A stretch of 13,034 bases of DNA from an uncultured Collinsella sp. (lineage in GTDB: Bacteria; Actinomycetota; Coriobacteriia; Coriobacteriales; Coriobacteriaceae). The stretch lies in assembly GCA_958438125.1 (NCBI GenBank), contig CAUBQN010000037.1, positions 1 to 13,034 on the forward strand. Direction: 5' to 3'. This document shows, one piece after another, positions 7,438 through 13,034 of this stretch. The position numbers and the translations under genes are program-made. Position 1 is the first letter of the stretch, and the number at the start of each line of letters is the position of its first letter. The notes beneath the pieces were generated by a model. It searched no databases and was not told the DNA's origin. It saw only the letters and a program-made list of their open reading frames with translations.

Positions 7438-8103
7438 GTGTCAGCTGAAAAGACGCCGTGTATCTCGGCTATCGATACGACGAACTTTGCGCGCCAGATT
7501 GTGCTGGACTTTGAGTTTGCGCCGGTGCCAAAGCAGCGCCAGCGCCGTGGGTTGCGCAATGAGATTATCGAGGTCGGCGCCGTCAAGCTCGATTACCACG
7601 GCAACGTTATGGGCGAGTTCTCGCAGTTTGTGCAGACGGAATTTACCGAAGGCGTTGCGTATCCCGTCCGCGAGCTTACGGGGATATCGGCCGTGGACAC
7701 CGCGATGGCCGATCCGCTCTATGTGGTGATTAAAAGGCTCAGCGATTGGATCGGTCGCTACTCCGCCCAAGTGGTCTGTTGGAGCGGGGCGGACCGGCGA
7801 CAGCTTTTGACCGAGTGCCAAGCAAAGCACATCGACCTTGCCGCATTTCCTACGGACTGGGCCGACCTGCAGGCTTTTTACACCTCGATCATGGAAGTGG
7901 GCAGCCACGGGCGCGTCTCTTTGAGTGACGCAGCGACGTGGTTTGGCATCGAGTTCGACGAGTCGACGGGTCACGCCCACAGTGCCCTGGCCGATGCGCG
8001 CGTGACCGCCAAGTTGCTCAAGCAGGTGATGGAGGGGGACTATCACGTGAGTCCGCACGCCCAGGAAGTCCGCCAGCGTTGGGGGATGGGCGAGCGACCC
8101 TAG
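7438..8103 (+). CDS. DEDDh-family 3'-5' exonuclease (ERI-1/KapD-like)
   Basis: This 221-residue protein has one exonuclease domain with all expected catalytic residues. Exo I is D24 and E26 in LDFEF. NEIIEVGAVKLD (41-52) is typical of ERI-1/KapD-like members. Exo II is D119 in CWSGADRRQL, and Exo III is H181 with D186 in HSALADAR (the H-x4-D spacing of DEDDh enzymes). It should remove nucleotides from the 3' ends of RNA or DNA using two metal ions; which substrate cannot be told. The GTG start at 7438 has GGAG about 13 nt upstream, rather far, but no better in-frame start precedes the domain. It stands alone between two long non-coding gaps, next to a restriction system, so a housekeeping RNA role or a link to DNA defence are both open. 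The family is clear; the biological role is not. Confidence 0.88.
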   Translation: MSAEKTPCISAIDTTNFARQIVLDFEFAPVPKQRQRRGLRNEIIEVGAVKLDYHGNVMGEFSQFVQTEFTEGVAYPVRELTGISAVDTAMADPLYVVIKRLSDWIGRYSAQVVCWSGADRRQLLTECQAKHIDLAAFPTDWADLQAFYTSIMEVGSHGRVSLSDAATWFGIEFDESTGHAHSALADARVTAKLLKQVMEGDYHVSPHAQEVRQRWGMGERP

Positions 8104-8114
8104 ACGCGCCTTTC

Positions 8115-8145
8115 CAGCAGGTGCCCCGAGCTGGGAGACCTGCTG
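8115..8145 (+). terminator. Hairpin after the exonuclease gene, terminator-like
   Basis: CAGCAGGT (8115-8122) pairs perfectly with ACCTGCTG (8138-8145), and CCC/GGG extends the stem inside the 15-nt loop. It starts 12 nt after the exonuclease stop. The missing T-run makes intrinsic termination doubtful; it may only protect the mRNA end. Confidence 0.45.
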
Positions 8146-8259
8146 CTGAGGCTGAAGGCGGAGGGGAGGTAGGGCGATGCATTTAGGACGACTGGTGAGT
8201 TGCCCTGCTGGGGGCCTTTGATAGCTAGAGTGCAGCCTCTCGTGCTTCGTTTTCATAAT

Positions 8260-8502
8260 AGAGCCGAAGTGCTCCTCATGCTTCTTTTAGAAAGACCATT
8301 TGTTCTTTCTTTACATAAGGTGTTTCATTACGGCTCTCCTGGTCATGCGTGCGTTGCCGATGAGTCCGAGGCTTATCGCGCTTCAGCAACGGTATGACCA
8401 GAGTGCATGCCGCATTTGCTCAATAAATGGACGTTGTCGTCTGCTGCTTGATAAAATGTCCTCACGCATCTTTTAGGATGCTAATGTATTAATCTGCGGC
8501 AT
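8260..8502 (+). ncRNA. Candidate structured RNA or hsdR leader, three stem domains
   Basis: Three non-crossing domains follow one another. Domain 1: 8260-8271 pairs with 8326-8337 (one A-A mismatch, one G-U), then 8274-8280 with 8314-8320 (one mismatch), then AGAAAGA/TCTTTCT (8289-8295, 8304-8310) around an 8-nt loop. Domain 2: CTGGTCAT/ATGACCAG (8339-8346, 8394-8401), CGTTGC/GCAACG (8352-8357, 8386-8391) and CGATGAG/CTTATCG (8358-8364, 8372-8378, one G-U) with a 7-nt loop. Domain 3: ATGCCGCA/TGCGGCAT (8407-8414, 8495-8502), enclosing small hairpins GACG-TTGT-CGTC (8430-8441) and GCATC/GATGC (8466-8481). The last stem ends just before the hsdR ribosome site. The strand is assumed from hsdR. 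I recognise no known RNA family, and the fold is by eye with no covariation evidence. Confidence 0.4.
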
Positions 8503-8523
8503 CGAGAAAGGCTGGCGGTTGGG

Positions 8524-11286
8524 GTGAGTCCCGAAGAAAAAGCGCGTCTTGTTATCGATGAAAAGTTGAAGACTTCTGGATATGTCGTTCAAGACGTTAA
8601 AGAGTTCAATCCCGCAGCAGCCTGTGGGGTCGTTGTTCGTGAGTGGCAAACGACTTCCGGGCCGTGTGATTACCTTATCTTTATCGACGGTACCCCCTGC
8701 GGGTTAATTGAAGCCAAGGAACACGACAAGGGCGAGAAGCTAACAGCCGTAGCCGAGCAGTCAAAGCGTTACGCCGAGAGTGAATTCAAATATGCCACCA
8801 CGAATATTGACATTCGCTTTGTCTACGAGGCGACCGACGTGCTGGTCCGGTTTTGCGACTATCACGATAAAGACTATCGTTCTCGCGAGGTTTTCTCTTT
8901 TCATAGACCGGAGCAGCTCCGTAGTTGGCTGAAGGATTCCGGCACTCTTCGGAATAGGCTCAAGTCTTTTCCTGACTTCGAGATTGCCGGCTATCGCAAG
9001 TGCCAAGTGAATGCAATTGTAGGACTTGAAAAGACGTTTGGGGAGAACCGTCCACGCGCGTTAATCCAAATGGCCACTGGTGCTGGCAAGACGTATACCG
9101 CGATTGCTAACGTCTATCGTTTGCTCAAATTTGCCAAGGCCAAGCGCATCCTATTCCTTGTTGACACGAAGAACCTGGGGGAACAGGCCGAGGAAGAGTT
9201 CCGTAAATACAAGCCTACTGACGATGCAAGGCTTTTTTCCGAACTTTACAATGTCTGTCGCCTGACCTCTTCGCAGATTCCCAATGGCTCCAATGTATGC
9301 ATCAGCACTATTCAGCGCATGTACTCCATCCTCAAGGGCAAGGAGCTTGACGAGGCAGACGAAGAATCCTCTCCTACTGAGGGTCGCTTCGTCGGCGGGC
9401 CACGCGACGTTGAGTACAACTCGGCTTACCCGCCTGAGTACTTCGATTTCATCATCATCGATGAGTGCCACCGTTCTATCTATAACGTCTGGCAGCAGGT
9501 CCTCGATTACTTCGATGCCTTTCTCATCGGGCTTACTGCTACGCCCGACAAGCGAACCTACTCTTTTTTCAATCAGAATGTCGTGAGTGAATACACCCAT
9601 GAAGAAGCGGTCATTGACGGCGTCAACGTCGGCGGCGATACCTACATCATCGAAACTGATGTGAGTAAGAACGGTGCGACAATTACCGAGCGTCTAGTTG
9701 AGAAGAGAGACCGCCTTTCCCGCGAGAGGCGATGGGAGCAAACCGACGAGGATCTGGAGTATGACAAGGGCAAGCTAGACCGCGATGTCGTCAACCCCTC
9801 TCAGATACGCACCGTCATCCGCGAGTTCCGCGACAAGGTTACGACGGTCATGTTCCCTGGTCGCAAGGAAGTGCCCAAAACGCTCATCTTTGCCAAAACA
9901 GATAGCCATGCGGACGATATCATCAACATTGTGCGTGAGGAATTCGGGCGCGGGAACGAGTTCTGCAAGAAGATAACCTATAACGCCGAAGAAGATCCCA
10001 AGTCTGTGCTTGCGGCATTCCGCAACGAGTTCTACCCACGCATCGCCGTAACCGTTGACATGATCGCTACCGGTACCGACGTCAAAGCTCTCGAATGCCT
10101 TGTCTTCATGCGAGATGTTCGTTCTAAAAATTACTTCGAGCAGATGCTTGGCCGTGGGCGCCGTACGCTCGGCCATGATGATCTGGCTCGCGTTTCGCCG
10201 TCGGCGACAACGAACAAGTACCGCTACGTGGTTGTCGATTGTGTTGGCGTCACGAAGAGCCTGAAGACTGAATCGAGGCAGCTTGATAGGAGGCCCTCCG
10301 CAAGCTTGAAAGAGCTCATGATGAGCGTCGCCATGGGCGCGCGCGATGACGATACCGTCACATCGCTCGCGGGCCGGCTTCTTCGGCTCGCCGCCGTTAT
10401 GGACAATGGCGAGCGAAAGAAGGCCGCCGAGCTCGCTGGCGGCGCCTCCGTGAACGATATCGCAAGAGATATGCTTGACGCTTTCGATGAGGACAAAATT
10501 GCAAAGGAAGCCGGGTTTGCCCACAGCGATGATGCCCAAGAAGCAACCGAAGAAGAGCGAACCAAACTGGCAGATGCCCAGTCTCGGCTTGTCGAGAAGG
10601 CGATAAAGCCGATGTTCTCTGCTGAGTTGAGAAACTATCTCGAAAACGTGCGCAAGGCGCACGACCAGGTTATAGATAATGAGAACCTGGATGCTGTCAT
10701 CTCATCCGGTTGGGACACCGATCGCGAGGGCCATGCCAAAGAGGTCATTCAAACGTTCAGGCAATTCCTTGCGGACAACAAGGATGAGCTGGACGCGTTG
10801 CAAATCATCTACGGCCAGACCTACAAGCAGCGCTCCATCACGCTGCGCATGGTCAAGGCGGTTCACGATGCGTTGAAAACGTCCCCCTATGGACTCTCCT
10901 GCGACATGATCTGGCATGCATATGAGGTCGCGGGCGCACCCATCGCTACGGCACGAAGTGCTGTGGGCAAGCTTATGGACATCATTTCCGTTATCCGATT
11001 CGAACTCGGACAGGAAAAGATCCTACGACCCTTCGAGGCGGGCGTGGCGGAGCGTTTCAAGGGCTGGGTATTCTCCAAGAACGCTGGCCACGGCCAGTTT
11101 ACCGAAGAGCAGATGGATTGGCTACGTATGATTCGCGACCATATCGCCACCTCGGGAAGCGTGAACTCTGACGACCTCGATCTGTCGCCTTTCGGGGAGA
11201 AGGGCGGTCTTGGACGTTTCTACGTCTTGTTCGGCGATAAGTACCAAGACGTCCTCGACGACATGAACTACGCGCTTGTCGCATAA
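8524..11286 (+). CDS. hsdR: Type I restriction enzyme, R (endonuclease/translocase) subunit
   Basis: This 920-residue HsdR carries all expected parts. The N-terminal nuclease domain has D49 (CDYLIFIDG) and E63-A-K65 (IEAKE), the PD-(D/E)xK site. The SF2 translocase follows: ATGAGKT (184-190), DECH (313-316), LTATP (337-341) and QMLGRGRRT with R544, R546 and R547 (motif VI). The C-terminal part from about 690 (ELRNYLENVRKAHDQVI region) resembles the EcoEI R C-terminal domain that docks on the methylase core. With HsdM and HsdS it would cut unmodified DNA after ATP-driven translocation. The GTG at 8524 is the only start available after the in-frame TAA at 8482; GAGAAAGG lies 12 nt upstream. The weak start and long structured leader may keep nuclease output low. 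It leads an hsdR-hsdM-hsdS operon, with a 25-nt gap to hsdM. No truncation or motif loss is seen, so it is probably active. Confidence 0.95.
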   Translation: MSPEEKARLVIDEKLKTSGYVVQDVKEFNPAAACGVVVREWQTTSGPCDYLIFIDGTPCGLIEAKEHDKGEKLTAVAEQSKRYAESEFKYATTNIDIRFVYEATDVLVRFCDYHDKDYRSREVFSFHRPEQLRSWLKDSGTLRNRLKSFPDFEIAGYRKCQVNAIVGLEKTFGENRPRALIQMATGAGKTYTAIANVYRLLKFAKAKRILFLVDTKNLGEQAEEEFRKYKPTDDARLFSELYNVCRLTSSQIPNGSNVCISTIQRMYSILKGKELDEADEESSPTEGRFVGGPRDVEYNSAYPPEYFDFIIIDECHRSIYNVWQQVLDYFDAFLIGLTATPDKRTYSFFNQNVVSEYTHEEAVIDGVNVGGDTYIIETDVSKNGATITERLVEKRDRLSRERRWEQTDEDLEYDKGKLDRDVVNPSQIRTVIREFRDKVTTVMFPGRKEVPKTLIFAKTDSHADDIINIVREEFGRGNEFCKKITYNAEEDPKSVLAAFRNEFYPRIAVTVDMIATGTDVKALECLVFMRDVRSKNYFEQMLGRGRRTLGHDDLARVSPSATTNKYRYVVVDCVGVTKSLKTESRQLDRRPSASLKELMMSVAMGARDDDTVTSLAGRLLRLAAVMDNGERKKAAELAGGASVNDIARDMLDAFDEDKIAKEAGFAHSDDAQEATEEERTKLADAQSRLVEKAIKPMFSAELRNYLENVRKAHDQVIDNENLDAVISSGWDTDREGHAKEVIQTFRQFLADNKDELDALQIIYGQTYKQRSITLRMVKAVHDALKTSPYGLSCDMIWHAYEVAGAPIATARSAVGKLMDIISVIRFELGQEKILRPFEAGVAERFKGWVFSKNAGHGQFTEEQMDWLRMIRDHIATSGSVNSDDLDLSPFGEKGGLGRFYVLFGDKYQDVLDDMNYALVA

Positions 11287-11311
11287 CACCTATTAGCTAG
11301 AAAGGCAGCGC

Positions 11312-12793
11312 ATGAGCGCATCCACCATTAACCAGAAGATTTGGAACATGGCGACCGTTCTCTATAACGACGGAGTCTCCAACAGCGATTATCTCGAGCA
11401 ACTCACCTATCTGCTCTTTCTCAAGATGGCAGACGAGTACAGCAAGCCCCCCTACAACAGGCCGACTGGTCTTCCGGAGGACTGTCGTTGGGAGTGCCTT
11501 GCGGGAAAGAGCGGCGCAGAGCTGTTCGACACCTATAAGAAGATGCTCGACAAGCTAGGTGCCCAGGGCGGCATGCTTCAGGAGATTTTTACCGGGGCCC
11601 AAAACAAGATGAGCTCTCCGGCGATCTTGGCGCGAGTTATTCAGATGATTGGCGCAGAAACGTGGACGGCTATGTCGCAGGACGTCAAAGGCGACATCTA
11701 CGAGGGGTTGCTTCAGCGAATAGCGGAGGACACCAAATCTGGTGCCGGTCAGTACTTCACGCCTAGACCGCTCATCAACACCATCGTAAAGTGCGTTCAG
11801 CCCAAGCCAGAGAAGACCGTCTGTGACCCGTGTTGCGGCTCGGGCGGCTTCCTGCTGGCCGCGAAGAACTACATAGAGGGAGCCTACCAGCTCGATGCCG
11901 ACCAAAAGAAGTTCCTGAAAAACGAGGCATTCCACGGCTGGGAGATCGTTCCCGCCACGCGCCGGCTTTGCCTTATGAATCTTTTTTTGCACAACATCGG
12001 CGACTTCAGCGATGTGCCACCCATCACAAGGAACGATGCACTTCTTTCCGACCCTGGCATGCGCTTCGACTACGTGCTCACCAACCCACCTTTTGGCAAA
12101 AAGGCGACGCTCAAAGCTGCCGCCGGCGAGGACGGCGAGCTTGTCGACGAAGAGCTTTCGTACTCCCGCCAGGACTTCTGGGCAACAAGCTCGAACAAGC
12201 AGCTGAACTTTGTTCAGCACATTCATACCATCTTGAAAACTGGTGGCACCGCTGCAGTTGTCGTGCCCGACAACGTGCTGTTCGAGGGCGGTGCCGGCGA
12301 GACGGTGCGCCGCAAGCTGCTGGAGACCACGAATCTGCACACTATCCTGCGTCTACCGACCGGCATCTTCTACAAGCCTGGCGTGAAGGCCAACGTTATC
12401 TTCTTTGAGAATCGTCCTGGCAGCGAGCACGTACAGACACGCGAGGTGTGGATCTACGACTATCGCACGAACGTTCACCACACGCTGAAACAACATCCCA
12501 TGACCGAGGCCGATCTTGCTGACTTCCTTGAATGCTACAAGCCTGGTCATGTCGATGAGCGCGATGAAACCTACAGCGAGGATAACAACCCCGATGGACG
12601 TTGGCGCCGCTTCGCTATCGACGAGATAATGTGCCGCGACAAGCTGAGTCTCGATATCACCTGGATCAAAACCGGTGAGGACATCTCGGAGATTGCGCTT
12701 TCTGATTTGCTCGCAAGCATTCATGAGAAGAGTGATGCTATTGCCGACGCCGTGAAGCAGCTCGAGGCGCTTCTGGGGGACATCGAGGACTAA
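11312..12793 (+). CDS. hsdM: Type I restriction-modification DNA N6-adenine methyltransferase, M subunit
   Basis: This 493-residue HsdM has the N-terminal HsdM helical domain (INQKIWNMATVLYNDG region through about residue 125), QYFTP (147-151), the SAM-binding motif I DPCCGSGGF (172-180) and catalytic motif IV NPPFG (258-262), the mark of an N6-adenine methylase. It would methylate adenine in both strands of the site chosen by HsdS, and form the M2S core to which HsdR binds. Its C-terminus (about 450-493) is a helical tail as expected for contact with HsdS. The ATG follows AGAAAGG with 6-nt spacing, a much better ribosome site than that of hsdR. Its stop overlaps the hsdS start by one base (TAATG), which suggests translational coupling. 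The length and motifs are complete. Confidence 0.96.
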   Translation: MSASTINQKIWNMATVLYNDGVSNSDYLEQLTYLLFLKMADEYSKPPYNRPTGLPEDCRWECLAGKSGAELFDTYKKMLDKLGAQGGMLQEIFTGAQNKMSSPAILARVIQMIGAETWTAMSQDVKGDIYEGLLQRIAEDTKSGAGQYFTPRPLINTIVKCVQPKPEKTVCDPCCGSGGFLLAAKNYIEGAYQLDADQKKFLKNEAFHGWEIVPATRRLCLMNLFLHNIGDFSDVPPITRNDALLSDPGMRFDYVLTNPPFGKKATLKAAAGEDGELVDEELSYSRQDFWATSSNKQLNFVQHIHTILKTGGTAAVVVPDNVLFEGGAGETVRRKLLETTNLHTILRLPTGIFYKPGVKANVIFFENRPGSEHVQTREVWIYDYRTNVHHTLKQHPMTEADLADFLECYKPGHVDERDETYSEDNNPDGRWRRFAIDEIMCRDKLSLDITWIKTGEDISEIALSDLLASIHEKSDAIADAVKQLEALLGDIED

Positions 12794-13034
12794 TGGACAT
12801 CAAGAAACTACGTCAAAAACTGTTGGACCTTGCCATCCGCGGCGAACTTGTTCCGCAAGACCCGAACGACGAGCCCGCGAGCGAGTTGTTGTCGCGCATC
12901 CACGAGGAGAAGCTTGCCATGGTAGAGCGTGGCGAGCTCAAACCTAAGGACGTCAAAAACGATACCGTAATCTATTTCGGTTCCGATGGGCTGCCCTATG
13001 AGAAACGGGCCGATGGTGAGAGTAAGGCAAAGTG
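12793..13034 (+). CDS. hsdS: Type I restriction-modification specificity subunit, 3' truncated by the window
   Basis: The ATG at 12793 overlaps the hsdM stop (TAATG), and the frame is open to the window end: 80 full codons. The visible part begins MDIKKLRQKLLDLAIRGELV and continues with a PQDPNDEPASELL motif and an IHEEK helix, then YFGSDGLPYEK. This is the standard N-terminal lead-in of many HsdS proteins, before the first target-recognition domain. The recognition domains, and so the DNA site, lie outside the window. HsdS sets the specificity of both methylation and restriction. Whether this copy is full-length, or one of several recombining hsdS genes, cannot be judged from here. Confidence 0.93.
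   Translation, partial: MDIKKLRQKLLDLAIRGELVPQDPNDEPASELLSRIHEEKLAMVERGELKPKDVKNDTVIYFGSDGLPYEKRADGESKAK

Larger units (their letters stand above)
8104..8523. other. 420-bp gap holding hairpins and a possible structured RNA
   Basis: No convincing protein gene is seen. The left end has a hairpin after the exonuclease (8115-8145). The right part, visibly more AT-rich than the metabolic genes, holds three consecutive inverted-repeat domains (8260-8502) described separately. The hsdR promoter and ribosome site must lie here: GAGAAAGG (8504-8511) is the best Shine-Dalgarno, and an extended -10-like TGCTAATGT ends at 8487. Confidence 0.6.

Noticed and set aside
8352..8391. Hammerhead ribozyme, suggested by GATGAGTCC
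   Set aside because: The required CTGATGA and GAAA core elements are absent; the bases instead pair in a simple stem.
8200..8397. 65-codon frame with TTG start before hsdR
   Set aside because: Rare start, no ribosome site, no recognisable family, and it runs through the paired arms of the structured region.
8339..8401. Integron attC-like site
   Set aside because: The outer ends lack the RYYYAAC/GTTRRRY core boxes, and no integrase or gene cassette structure is seen.

Overview
The window looks like part of a GC-rich gut actinobacterial chromosome. Codon use, the protein styles and the gene mix suggest a coriobacterium, most plausibly Collinsella. That identification is inference from recognisable families; no rRNA or other marker gene is present. 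The window has a metabolic half (1-5392) and an accessory half (5393-13034). All confident genes are on the + strand.

Region 1 (1-5392) is the tail of an anaerobic purine/molybdenum-hydroxylase operon. It holds the 3' part of ygfK (FAD/NAD(P)-binding iron-sulfur flavoprotein), a small ferredoxin with four 4Fe-4S motifs, and a complete two-[2Fe-2S], molybdopterin-binding xanthine dehydrogenase-type enzyme (XdhD / selenium-dependent XDH type). The spacers are only 11-12 nt. The Mo enzyme has no FAD domain, so the ferredoxin and YgfK are the obvious electron partners. Genes of this type belong to the purine and uric-acid degrading clusters known from gut anaerobes. Two hairpins follow, the second being a convincing rho-independent terminator.

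Region 2 (5393-7437) holds an AAA-type ATPase of the AAA_14/DUF4143 family, preceded by tandem repeats with an exact 23-bp period that look like operators or iterons. A 457-bp non-coding stretch follows, with a TTTACC/GGTAAA palindrome, two hairpins and a possible tiny membrane peptide on the - strand.

Region 3 (7438-8103) is a stand-alone DEDDh 3'-5' exonuclease. The next 420 bp have no convincing gene. Positions 8260-8502 there can be folded into three consecutive, non-crossing stem domains ending next to the hsdR start; this is the most interesting unexplained signal in the window.

Region 4 (8524-13034) is a type I restriction-modification system in the order hsdR, hsdM, hsdS. HsdR and HsdM are complete with intact motifs. 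HsdS is cut off by the window end after 80 codons, so its DNA specificity and any inverting hsdS partners cannot be seen.
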